This document shows positions 1 through 7,600 of a DNA stretch of 9,341 nt, one piece after another. Position numbers and translations under genes: made by a program. The notes beneath the pieces are model-generated. The model was not told the origin of the DNA, searched no databases, and worked only from the letters and a program-made list of their open reading frames with translations. How positions within the stretch are numbered: the stretch's first letter is position 1; the number at the start of each line of letters is the position of its first letter. The stretch is taken from contig CALPRR020000089.1 in NCBI GenBank assembly GCA_943326025.2, positions 1 through 9,341 of the forward strand, read 5' to 3'. The stretch is from Candidatus Kuenenia stuttgartensis (lineage in GTDB: Bacteria > Bacteroidota > Bacteroidia > Flavobacteriales_D > Crocinitomicaceae).

Positions 1-548
1 CTCAAGTTGAAGTTGGAGTTAATTATGCAATCGTCATTTCAACAAATGCAGGTTTATGGCGCTATGTAATTGGTGATACAATTAAATTTACATCCAAAAC
101 ACCTTATCGTTTTGTGATTACAGGAAGAACGAAATCATTTATTAATATTTTTGGTGAAGAGTTAATTGTAGAAAATGCGGAACAAGCAGTTGCAATAGCG
201 TGTGAAGAAACTAACGCAAAATTGAAAGAATATTCTGCAGGACCAATTTATATGAATGAACATTCCAAAGGTGGACACGAATGGGTATTTGAGTTCTCAG
301 AAAGTCCAACAGATTTTAGTCTTTTTTCCGATAAATTAGATGCAACTTTAAGAGCCTTAAATTCTGATTACGATGCAAAACGCACGAAAAATTTAATCAT
401 GGATTTTCCTAAAATTAATATTTTAAAACCTGGTACGTTTGATGCATGGTTAAAATCGAAAGGAAAATTGGGTGGGCAAAATAAAATTCCACGTTTAATG
501 AATGATCGTTTAATATTGGATGAATTACTGAATTTTGAGCAGAATTAA
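1..548 (+). CDS. GH3 family adenylate-forming protein (3' part, N-terminus outside window)
   Basis: The reading frame is open from base 3 to the TAA at 546-548, giving the last 181 residues of a protein that starts upstream. A GTG at 114 is in frame but lies inside conserved sequence, so it is not the true start. The stretch GLWRYVIGDTIKF, followed by FVITGRTKSFINIFGEEL, matches the ATP/AMP-binding core and the hinge to the C-terminal lobe of the GH3 branch of the ANL superfamily; bacterial members are about 500 residues, so about two thirds is missing. Plant GH3 enzymes adenylate a carboxylic acid (such as auxin or jasmonate) and join it to an amino acid. The substrate of the Bacteroidota homologues is not known to me, so only acyl-adenylation is inferred. 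No signal peptide can be judged; a cytoplasmic enzyme is expected. The 3' end overlaps the next gene by 14 bases, which suggests coupled translation. Confidence 0.85.
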   Translation, partial: QVEVGVNYAIVISTNAGLWRYVIGDTIKFTSKTPYRFVITGRTKSFINIFGEELIVENAEQAVAIACEETNAKLKEYSAGPIYMNEHSKGGHEWVFEFSESPTDFSLFSDKLDATLRALNSDYDAKRTKNLIMDFPKINILKPGTFDAWLKSKGKLGGQNKIPRLMNDRLILDELLNFEQN

Positions 549-1356
549 ATTGAAATATTTGATTGTATTTGTTGGGATTTTTATCTCACTGATCGCTGAT
601 GCTCAAAATTATCAGTGGAACGAGAAAATGAAACTTAATCTTGATTCTACTGGTATTTGGAATGTGGATGTTCTAGGGAATATTTATTTAACGAATAAGG
701 AATTACTTCAGAAGTATGATTCAATCGGTGTTTTAAAATTTTCTCAAAGTCAGAAATCGATAGGTCGTATTTCATCTATTCAGCCTATAAATACAATGAA
801 AGTAATTGTTTTTTCAGAGGAACAACAGCAATTTTGTATTTTAGATAATACTTTGACACAGTTTGAGCCATGTATCGATTTAATGGATAATGACATCGGC
901 AATGCAACTTCTGTTATAGTTTCAGCTCAACCCGATAAATTTTGGGTATACGATCAGTTGAATTCTCGTTTGCATTTGTTATCACTTGGTCAAACCAATC
1001 AAAAACAGGATATTGAGAATTTAAAAGGTGTTTTGAATTCTGCTCAATTTAGTTTTGTTACAGAAAAGAATTATCAATTGTTTTTGGTTGATTCTACAAA
1101 AGGAGTTTATGTTTTAGATTTATATGGTTCATTAGTTGATTTGCTTGATTTTAAAGGTGTGGTAAGTGTTAGTGCAGATGAAACGCATTTGTTTTTATTT
1201 CAGAAAACGCAATTAATCATCATCAATAAAGAAACGAAAGCTTTAATTGAAATAAAACTTCCCGACTCTGAAATAATTGATTTTAAGAAAAGTGGAGAGT
1301 TCTTTTATTTTAGGACCCAAAATCAAATTAAAAAATACACATTAAATTTTCAATAA
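535..1356 (+). CDS. secreted or periplasmic protein of unknown function with propeller-like repeats
   Basis: This 273-residue protein has no recognised enzymatic motif. Residues 1-24 form an export signal: basic SRIKLK, a hydrophobic core LIVFVGIFISLI, and a likely cleavage after ADA, before QNYQW. The mature part has beta-strand-like repeats with small anchor motifs (DVLGNIYL at 45-52, CILDN at 101-105, FWVYD at 136-140, VYVLDLYG at 181-188), which resemble successive blades of a beta-propeller. This is a reading of pattern, not a family match. There is no ATG near the 5' end. The start is the TTG at 535, or the in-frame TTG at 550, which would give MKYLIVFVG and an equally good signal peptide. 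The first choice overlaps the GH3 gene by 14 bases and the second leaves a 1-base gap. Either way the two genes are probably co-transcribed. Function is unknown. Confidence 0.75.
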   Translation: MSRIKLKYLIVFVGIFISLIADAQNYQWNEKMKLNLDSTGIWNVDVLGNIYLTNKELLQKYDSIGVLKFSQSQKSIGRISSIQPINTMKVIVFSEEQQQFCILDNTLTQFEPCIDLMDNDIGNATSVIVSAQPDKFWVYDQLNSRLHLLSLGQTNQKQDIENLKGVLNSAQFSFVTEKNYQLFLVDSTKGVYVLDLYGSLVDLLDFKGVVSVSADETHLFLFQKTQLIIINKETKALIEIKLPDSEIIDFKKSGEFFYFRTQNQIKKYTLNFQ

Positions 1357-1361
1357 AACAG

Positions 1362-1391
1362 TTGCTGTTAAGCGCAAAATTTGTAATTTAG
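1362..1391 (+). promoter_or_regulatory. likely promoter of the deoxynucleoside kinase gene
   Basis: TTG at 1362-1364 lies 19 bases before TAATTTAG at 1384-1391, which matches seven of eight positions of the Bacteroidota -7 consensus TAnnTTTG counting the two free positions. Transcription would begin near 1397, leaving a leader of about 39 bases. The site lies in the 79-base gap after the preceding gene. It is a consensus match only. Confidence 0.4.
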
Positions 1392-1435
1392 GAACCCTGT
1401 TTAGGTAATTTAAACACACTCAAAAAATTAATACT

Positions 1436-2050
1436 ATGCATATTGCAATCGCTGGAAATATTGGATCAGGAAAAACAACGTTAACAAATTCTTTAGCAAA
1501 ACATTACGGTTGGGAAACACATTTAGAAGATGTGGAGCAAAATCCTTATTTGAATGATTTTTATGAAGACATGCAACGTTGGTCATTTAATCTTCAGATT
1601 TATTATTTGAATAGTCGTTTTACACAAATTCAAGAAATAAAAGAAACGGAGAAAAATGTGATTCAAGATCGTACGATTTATGAAGATGCATTTATTTTTG
1701 CTCCTAACTTACATTCAATGGGGTTAATGACAACAAGAGATTTTGAAAATTATTTTTCATTATTCAATCTAATGGATTCTTTTGTTGCAGCGCCTGATTT
1801 ATTGATTTATTTGAGAGCGAGTGTACCTACTTTAGTAAACCATATTCAAGCAAGAGGTAGAGATTACGAAGAAAGTATTCGTTTAGATTACTTGAAACGT
1901 TTAAATGAGCGTTACGAGGCTTGGATTTCTACGTATGATAAAGGTAAATTATTAATTATTGATATTGATAACAATCGTTTTCATGATGATCAAGAAGATC
2001 TAGGGAAAATTATCAATGCAATTGAAGCAGAAATTAACGGTTTATTCTAA
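1436..2050 (+). CDS. deoxynucleoside kinase (dAK/dGK family)
   Basis: The product phosphorylates deoxynucleosides to their 5'-monophosphates, the first step of dNTP salvage, in the cytoplasm. At 204 residues it is of normal length for the bacterial dAdo/dGuo kinase group. The P-loop GNIGSGKTT is at residues 7-15. The strand HLEDVEQNPYL at 29-39 corresponds to the substrate-side acidic motif, often EPVE in relatives. QDRTIYEDAFIF at 77-88 corresponds to the DRS/ERS motif whose Arg contacts the nucleoside and phosphate. QARGRDYEESIRLDYL at 148-163 is the Arg-rich LID that closes over ATP. Base specificity (dA, dG or dC) cannot be decided from these motifs. The ATG at 1436 sits just before the P-loop, as expected. 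The gene has its own candidate promoter and lies 48 bases upstream of hldD. Confidence 0.93.
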   Translation: MHIAIAGNIGSGKTTLTNSLAKHYGWETHLEDVEQNPYLNDFYEDMQRWSFNLQIYYLNSRFTQIQEIKETEKNVIQDRTIYEDAFIFAPNLHSMGLMTTRDFENYFSLFNLMDSFVAAPDLLIYLRASVPTLVNHIQARGRDYEESIRLDYLKRLNERYEAWISTYDKGKLLIIDIDNNRFHDDQEDLGKIINAIEAEINGLF

Positions 2051-2060
2051 TAAAATAGAT

Positions 2061-2096
2061 TCTAAAAATCTATTATCTAATTTTCTAATGTCTAAT
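2061..2096 (+). repeat. five-copy TCTAAT-like micro-array before hldD
   Basis: TCTA begins at 2061, 2069, 2076, 2084 and 2091, a spacing of 8, 7, 8 and 7 bases, with the units TCTAAAAA, TCTATTA, TCTAATTT, TCTAATG and TCTAAT. The hldD ATG at 2099 falls exactly one further step on. The array fills most of the 48-base gap between the kinase and hldD. Its role is unknown; it could be a protein-binding array, a leader element or low-complexity filler. Confidence 0.6.
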
Positions 2097-2098
2097 AT

Positions 2099-3064
2099 AT
2101 GATAGTTGTAACTGGAGCTGCAGGTTTTATCGGAAGTTGTTTGGTAAGTAAATTAAACAAAGAAGGATTTAATAACATCGTAGTTGTTGATGATTTTTCT
2201 AAAACTGAAAAAGCAAATAATTTAGAAGGAAAAACCATTCAAGCAAAAGTTGGAAGAAAAGATTTTATCGCTTGGTTGAAAGATTTTGCGAAAGAAGTAG
2301 ATTTCATCTATCACATTGGAGCAAGAACAGATACAACTGAATTTGATAAAGCTATTTTTGACGAATTAAACGTTAATTATTCAAAAGCAATTTGGGAAAT
2401 TTGTGTAGAACATCAAATTCCTTTAGTTTATGCAAGTTCTGCTGCAACTTATGGATTAGGTGAATTCGGTTACAAAGATGATCATTCAATTATACCAAGT
2501 TTAAAGCCTTTGAATCCTTATGGAGATTCGAAAAACGATTTTGATATTTGGGTTTTGGAACAAACTAAATTCCCACCTTTTTGGGCTGGTTTGAAATTCT
2601 TCAATGTTTACGGTCCAAATGAATACCATAAAGGAAGAATGGCGAGTGTAATTTTCCATACATTCAACCAAATACAAGCAAATGGGGGAATGAAATTGTT
2701 CCGTTCTCATAATCCAAATTATACAGATGGAGGTCAATTACGTGATTTCGTTTACGTGAAAGATGTTGTTTCAGTTTGTTTATTTTTAATGAATGACAAA
2801 CCAACTTCAGGTATCTATAACTTGGGTTCAGGAAAAGCGAGAACATTCCTAGATTTAGCTAAAAACACGTTTAAAAACGTTGATAAACCTGAAAATATTG
2901 ATTTCATTGATACACCAATCGATATCCGTGATAAATACCAATATTTCACTGAAGCAGATATGTCAAAACTAATCGGTGAAGGATATAAAATTCCTTTTCA
3001 CACCTTAGAAGAAGGTGTTGCTGATTATGTGACGAATTATTTGTCGAAAGAGGCTTATTATTAA
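2099..3064 (+). CDS. hldD: ADP-L-glycero-D-manno-heptose 6-epimerase
   Basis: The enzyme inverts C-6 of ADP-D-glycero-D-manno-heptose to give the L,D form used for heptose in the LPS core; it acts in the cytoplasm with bound NADP(H). At 321 residues it is close to E. coli HldD in size. The extended-SDR Rossmann motif GAAGFIG is at 6-12. The active-site Ser region YASSAATYG is at 111-119, and YGDSK at 141-145 supplies the catalytic Tyr141 and Lys145. Family-specific features are GLKFFNVYGPNEYHKGRMAS at 164-183, with Lys178 at the position of the second catalytic residue of E. coli HldD, and the cofactor-lobe motif RDFVYVKDV. The ATG at 2099 places the first beta strand at residue 1, as in homologues. 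No clear promoter separates it from the kinase, so it may be co-transcribed. No other heptose genes are in view. Confidence 0.95.
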   Translation: MIVVTGAAGFIGSCLVSKLNKEGFNNIVVVDDFSKTEKANNLEGKTIQAKVGRKDFIAWLKDFAKEVDFIYHIGARTDTTEFDKAIFDELNVNYSKAIWEICVEHQIPLVYASSAATYGLGEFGYKDDHSIIPSLKPLNPYGDSKNDFDIWVLEQTKFPPFWAGLKFFNVYGPNEYHKGRMASVIFHTFNQIQANGGMKLFRSHNPNYTDGGQLRDFVYVKDVVSVCLFLMNDKPTSGIYNLGSGKARTFLDLAKNTFKNVDKPENIDFIDTPIDIRDKYQYFTEADMSKLIGEGYKIPFHTLEEGVADYVTNYLSKEAYY

Positions 3065-3073
3065 GAATTTATT

Positions 3074-3104
3074 TCCCTCCTTGAGGAGGTGTTGAGGGAG
3101 GTGA
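3074..3104 (+). repeat. GC-rich intergenic repeat element, copy A
   Basis: Ten bases after the hldD stop, the sequence turns GC-rich. CCTCC (3076-3080) and GGAGG (3085-3089) form a five-pair hairpin with loop TTGA; alternatively TCCCTC (3074-3079) pairs with GAGGGA (3094-3099). The element begins TCCCT, continues TTGAGGAG and ends GAGGGAGGTGA, the same layout as the reverse complement of copy B. It could act as a hairpin end for hldD mRNA, but there is no T-run. Confidence 0.5.
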
Positions 3105-3214
3105 AGCGGTGTCTATTTTTAATATTTATCAGTTTATTCCTAAGTCTTTTCTTTTACAATGAGTTATATTATTGATATTTAGAGTGAAAATCATAATCAC
3201 TTTATCTCAAATTG

Positions 3215-3266
3215 TCACCCCTCTTATCTCCTACCGATAGTTATCGGTACAAGCTCTCAAAGGGAG
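3215..3266 (-). repeat. GC-rich intergenic repeat element, copy B, with 18-base palindrome
   Basis: Read on the - strand, the element starts CTCCCTTTGAGAG and ends GAGATAAGAGGGGTGA, matching the outer parts of copy A in inverted orientation. Between these ends lies the palindrome TACCGATA-gt-TATCGGTA (3232-3249 on +), with eight perfect pairs around two central bases. The layout is that of a dispersed palindromic (REP-like) intergenic repeat. Whether more copies exist in the genome cannot be seen here. Confidence 0.5.
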
Positions 3267-3327
3267 AAAAATGAATCAATTTAGAATTTCGAAGGTAGTT
3301 GAGTGGTGTCCGAAAATTCAATATAAA

Positions 3328-4089
3328 CTATCTCAAACAAAACTCCAACACAGTATCCATAAACTCTTCAGGAGCTTCTGCATGAACCCAATGTCCTGCA
3401 TTTTCAATTGTTTTTAATTGAATATCGGGAAACACTTCTTCTAATGATTCTATGTCGTCGTCTAAGATGTAATTGGATTGTTCACCTCTAATAAATAGAG
3501 TAGGCAAGAAAACTACAGTTGTTGTTAAAGCAGATAAAATCTCCGTCATTTCACGTTCGAGAACTTTAATGTTCATTCTCCAAGCTAATTTTCCTTTTTC
3601 AATCCAATATAGGTTTTTTAAAAGGAATTGTCTTGTGCCGTATGAGTCTACATATTGAGTAAGAATAGATTCTGCAACACTTCGAGAGTTTACAGTTGTC
3701 AAATCGATTGCATGAAGTCCTTTAAGGATTTCAGCATGATGCATCGGATATTGTTTGATGCCAATATCTACAACAATTAATTTTTCTAAAAGGGTTGAAT
3801 GATTTTGAGCAAATGTAATAGCAACTTTTCCACCCATTGAATGGCCTAGTAGTAAGATTTTTGAAAGATTTAAATCATTTATTAATTCTAATAAATCATC
3901 AGCCATTAGTTGGTATGAAAACTCATCGCTCCAATCAGAATGACCATGATTTCTTAAATCTACAAGAATTACTCTATAATATTCTGCTAGCTTTTTAGCG
4001 TGTGTTTGCCAGTTGTCTGAAAAACCAAATAAACCATGAAGTATAACGAGAGGTTGACCTTCTCCCATTTCACGATAATGTAATTTCAT
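3328..4089 (-). CDS. alpha/beta-fold hydrolase, YbfF-like esterase
   Basis: This 253-residue cytoplasmic serine hydrolase has no signal peptide. The oxyanion-hole strand VILHGLFGFSDNW is at 15-27, the nucleophile elbow GHSMGG at 82-87 carries Ser84, and the catalytic His233 lies in AGHWVHAE at 231-238. The acid is probably Asp108 in VVDIG, directly after the strand that follows the nucleophile, as I recall for E. coli YbfF. RGEQSNYI at 211-218 before the His strand is typical of this subgroup. The expected activity is hydrolysis of short acyl esters or acyl-CoA thioesters; the natural substrate is unknown. The ATG at 4089 is 12 bases past the stop of the upstream lipoprotein gene on the same strand, so the two are very likely one operon. 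Other alpha/beta hydrolase roles, such as MenH-like, are less likely because no menaquinone genes are near. Confidence 0.88.
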   Translation of the reverse strand: MKLHYREMGEGQPLVILHGLFGFSDNWQTHAKKLAEYYRVILVDLRNHGHSDWSDEFSYQLMADDLLELINDLNLSKILLLGHSMGGKVAITFAQNHSTLLEKLIVVDIGIKQYPMHHAEILKGLHAIDLTTVNSRSVAESILTQYVDSYGTRQFLLKNLYWIEKGKLAWRMNIKVLEREMTEILSALTTTVVFLPTLFIRGEQSNYILDDDIESLEEVFPDIQLKTIENAGHWVHAEAPEEFMDTVLEFCLR

Positions 4090-4101
4090 GATGTTTTGGG
4101 T

Positions 4102-4626
4102 TTAAAAAACGAAGTAATGAGTAATGATACTTAAGAAATTTGGAGATTCCATCGTGTTAGATGAAAGTTCTACAGAAGATTCTTCATCTTTATCACATGA
4201 TTTTTCGCAATCAGATTTAGTACATTCAGTTGAAGATGATTTTTTGTCAGCGTACTCTTTTGATGAAGTTTTTCCAACCGTAAATTGTTTGTCGTTCATT
4301 TTAGAAAGAATCGAAACAATTTCGTCAACTGTAATTTTATCTTTATCAAATGCGATTTCAGCTGTGTTGAATTTTCGTCCTTCTTTAAAATCAAATTCTA
4401 CAGTACTTACAGCATTCGTTGCTCCTAATTCTTTACGGATACTTGCTCCACACCCCATTACACAAGTCATTCCTGAAATTTCAGCAGTTAAAAGGCGATT
4501 TACTTCCACTTTTGGAGCTTCAATTGTCGCTTTATGGCTCTCTTTTCTAATTACTTCGGATTTATTATCATTTGAAGAACAAGAAAAGGCAAGTGTACCA
4601 ACTAAAACAGCATAAATCACTTTCAT
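4102..4626 (-). CDS. lipoprotein with heavy-metal-associated (HMA) domain and Cys tail
   Basis: This 174-residue protein opens with a lipoprotein signal; Cys16 in LAFSCSSND is the likely lipidated residue, although Ala rather than Leu at -3 is slightly off the usual lipobox. After a charged linker (17-45) comes one HMA fold, about 46-118. Its metal loop is GMTCVMGC with Cys55 and Cys59, a CxxxC spacing instead of the usual CxxC. The tail is acidic and Ser-rich, with three Cys at 135, 140 and 144. The last 20 or so residues look unrelated to any motif. The protein should be anchored facing the periplasm or cell surface and bind a soft metal such as Cu(I) or Zn(II); no transporter is adjacent. 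The ATG at 4626 gives a complete signal peptide and lies about 15 bases from a predicted transcription start. It precedes the hydrolase in a probable operon. Confidence 0.83.
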   Translation of the reverse strand: MKVIYAVLVGTLAFSCSSNDNKSEVIRKESHKATIEAPKVEVNRLLTAEISGMTCVMGCGASIRKELGATNAVSTVEFDFKEGRKFNTAEIAFDKDKITVDEIVSILSKMNDKQFTVGKTSSKEYADKKSSSTECTKSDCEKSCDKDEESSVELSSNTMESPNFLSIITHYFVF

Positions 4627-4647
4627 AATTACTAAAATTTTGTTTTA

Positions 4648-4655
4648 CAAATGTA
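4648..4655 (-). promoter_or_regulatory. -7 element of the lipoprotein/hydrolase operon
   Basis: On the - strand this reads TACATTTG, a perfect match to TAnnTTTG. The -33 region is weak: the nearest candidate is TGG, 18 bases upstream. It lies in the 67-base gap after the protease gene, 21 bases before the lipoprotein ATG, and predicts a short leader of about 15 bases. Confidence 0.45.
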
Positions 4656-4693
4656 CTTGAATTTGTTAAAAGCCACTATAAAAAAATGTTAAA

Positions 4694-7600
4694 TTAATTC
4701 GATTTCACCACTTTCTGAATTGATTGTTCTCCATTTTCAAATAAAACTTCGATGTAATAAATACCTGTTGAAAATTCAGATAAATTGATGGCGTTTTTCT
4801 CTCCTTTATTTAAAGGGTTTATGCTATTGATTCTTTGACCTATTGAATTCTTAAGTGTAATTGAGTTTATATTAAATTCAGAATTATTTTTAATGTTAAT
4901 AATGTCATTTGTTGGATTTGGGTAAAGTAGGAATCCTGATGCTTCGTTATTATTTAATCCTAAATTTGATTCAATTGTAATGTTTTTGTAATAAGTATTG
5001 TAGTTCATATTAAGATCGTAATAACTTAATCCAACTAAGTATTGACCAGGGTTTTGATATGAATGAATCTGATTAAATGTTCCGTTTGTAGAGCTTCCAT
5101 CACCAAAATCCCAATGGTAGTCAGAAGAATTGGTGTAAATTGATTGAAATTGAATGTTTTGGTTTTGAATAAAATTACCAGTAGCAATAATTCCACCAGT
5201 ATTGATGTCTAAAGTATCCCAAGAGATGTCGAATCCAGCAGAAGTAATATAAATGTCTGAACTCCATTCAAAAAATACATTTCCAGAATTAGCAATAAAA
5301 CTTGTGGTATTAAGGATTCCTGAAATTGAAACAAGCAAAGATGAGTTTTGGTCAGGGCCATCGTAAATTTTCAAGAAATCATAATTTTGTTCAGTATCAA
5401 ATGAATTTAGGGTAATTCTAATTGGTTTAATTGTTGAAGGCTGAATTAGGAAGTTACAATTTTCATTATCACTATAATTATTGTTTTCAGTACCTGAATC
5501 ATATAATTTCCCAACGTGTAAATTACTATAGGAATCTGAACAAATGAAATAAGTATTTACGATGGTAATAAAATCAATTTTAGTGATTGAATCTTCTCCA
5601 AATGCATTTTTTACAACTAGTTTTACAGGATAAGTACCAACTGCAGGATAGCTTATGACTGGATTTTGAGAAGATGAATTAAATGTGTTTGCACCAATAA
5701 ATTCCCAAGTCCATGTAGTTGGAAGGTTTAAAGATAAATCCGAAAATGTAATAGGATTATTTATTGAAGTTGAAAAAGTTGAAGCGGTGAAATTTGCAAT
5801 TGGTGGATTGTTATTTTGAATAATAGTTACAGCGTAATCTTCAAATTGTCCAAATACTGGATTTGTACAAGCATCAAAACCAATCTCTTCATTTGTGCCA
5901 ATTCTTAATCTTAAAGGTGTGTTGTAAACAGTGTTTCCTGATATTATGATATTGCTAATGTGAATTGTCTTTTTGATGTCAGAGCTATAAATAACTTCAT
6001 TTACTTCGAAAACACCATTATTATTGTAATCTATCCACGCTTTTCCAAATTCTAAACCTGAATTAAATTCTAAGTTGTAAACTGAACCAGCCACTAATGA
6101 TGTGCTTTGAGAACATGAGAAATCTTGGTAAGACTCGTTTTTACTGAATTGACTCGTCTTATTGATTGCATTAAAAGTTACTTTCGAAATTCCTTTTATT
6201 GTTGAAGGATAAGTTGTTTTGGGTTTGCAAATAGCTCCAGTTAAACTTCCATCATTTGTAATCGAAATAAAATCAATCAGTGTTAAAGTGTCTGGTGAAT
6301 TACAAATTCCTGTTCCATTTGCAATTAAGCGAATAGTATAATTTCCAACAGTTGTATATGTATGTGTTAGCGTGTCGCTTGTACTTGTAGTTCCATCTCC
6401 TAAGTCCCAATGAAACTGAATTGCATTTGTGCTAAAATTATAAAAATGAACGCTCGATGGAGCACTACAGCTGATTTTCTTGTCAACATTAAAATTGGCA
6501 ATGACTTCGGATGTGTAAATTTCTCCAATACCAACAGCATGCCACGCATTTGTTACAGCGATTACTTCTGGGCTGCATTCGCCATATAAGTCAATTGCTG
6601 ACTGAATAGAGTAAAATCGAGCATCATTATAATTAGAGTTAGCTGTTAGAAATGAAGTTAAATTGCGATAACTAATTTCAGCAGCTTTTGTTATACCGAT
6701 TCCTGTGACATTATAATTATCATTTAAATCATTTGTTCCTGAACCACCATTAACGAGTAAATAGAACCAATAATTTTGAACACCTGAATTACTGTGAACT
6801 CCACCGTTATCAAAGTTTGGATCAGTTACCCAATGATTTCCAAAATAGGTGTCAGGGTCATTTTTAGCATTCGGATTACTCATATCTCTAAATCCATTAC
6901 CTGTTATATTAAATTGGTCTCCCATTAGATAATTAGCAGTTGTTGGGTTTTTATAAAAGTCGATGACCACACCAAAAATATCACTGAAAGATTCGTTCAA
7001 AGCGCCTGATTCATTCATGTATTGAAGATTTGCGGTGTATTGAGTTACAGCATGCGTTAATTCGTGACCGACAACATCTAAAGAAGTTAAAGCTGAATAG
7101 TTTATTCCATCTCCATCACCATAAGTAATATTAGTTCCATCCCAAAAAGCATTTACAAAGTTAGTATCGTAATGAACAAAGCTATTTATTGTTGCATTAG
7201 AATTATCAAAGGAGAATCTGTTAAAAGTAGATGAATAATAATCATAAAAAGCTTCTGAACCGAAGTGAACATCCAATGCTGCATCATCTTGATTTTGAGT
7301 TGAAGTCCAAATGTTATCGCTATCAGTAAAGTTTGAATAATTTGAATAATCAGTTCCATTATTTAAATTAAACGTGTTTATGCCATTACCACGTCCAGTT
7401 TCAGTTAAATGATAATTTGAACCTTGTTGATTTGTGGTGATTGGTCTAACACCATTGTATTTAGTGTGAGCGGTACCAACAACATCTGTATGATGAATTC
7501 GATTTACTTCTTTTAATACTTTTCCATTTTCTGCGTCGATGTAAAAGTATTTTCTTGCCAAAGGTTTAGCAGAATAAATATCTGTTTTATAACAAAGTTT

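Larger units (their letters stand above)
3065..3327. other. non-coding gap between convergent genes
   Basis: This 263-base stretch separates the 3' ends of hldD (+) and the hydrolase (-). I see no ORF of note. It holds two GC-rich repeat elements (listed separately) and, between them, AT-rich sequence with a short inverted repeat AGTGA/TCACT at 3183-3187 and 3197-3201. A second weak inverted pair, GAATTTCG at 3284-3291 and CGAAAATTC at 3311-3319, lies at the hydrolase 3' end. No hairpin is followed by a clear T-run, so no canonical terminator is called. Confidence 0.7.

Noticed and set aside
2054..2074. Inverted repeat AATAGATT/AATCTATT after the kinase gene as a terminator
   Set aside because: The eight-pair stem has only one G-C pair and no following T-run; it is better seen as a by-product of the TCTAAT array.
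2078..2085. TAATTTTC as a -7 element for hldD
   Set aside because: It lacks the final G, has no TTG at the right distance, and is made of TCTAAT array units.
2061..2096. TCTAAT array as a CRISPR or tandem gene repeat
   Set aside because: Units are 7-8 bases with no spacers of CRISPR length, and no cas genes are present.
2501..2846. Two overlapping open frames on - (78 and 60 codons) inside hldD
   Set aside because: Both lie opposite conserved HldD sequence, including the catalytic YGDSK and HKGRM regions, and encode nothing recognisable.
3473..3658. 61-codon open frame on + opposite the alpha/beta hydrolase
   Set aside because: Antisense to a conserved enzyme, short and without motifs or an upstream promoter.
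4124..4615. 163-codon open frame on + opposite the HMA lipoprotein gene
   Set aside because: It is fully antisense to a gene with a clear signal peptide and HMA motif. Its translation is Ser-rich and has no recognisable motif, as expected for a mirror frame of that gene.
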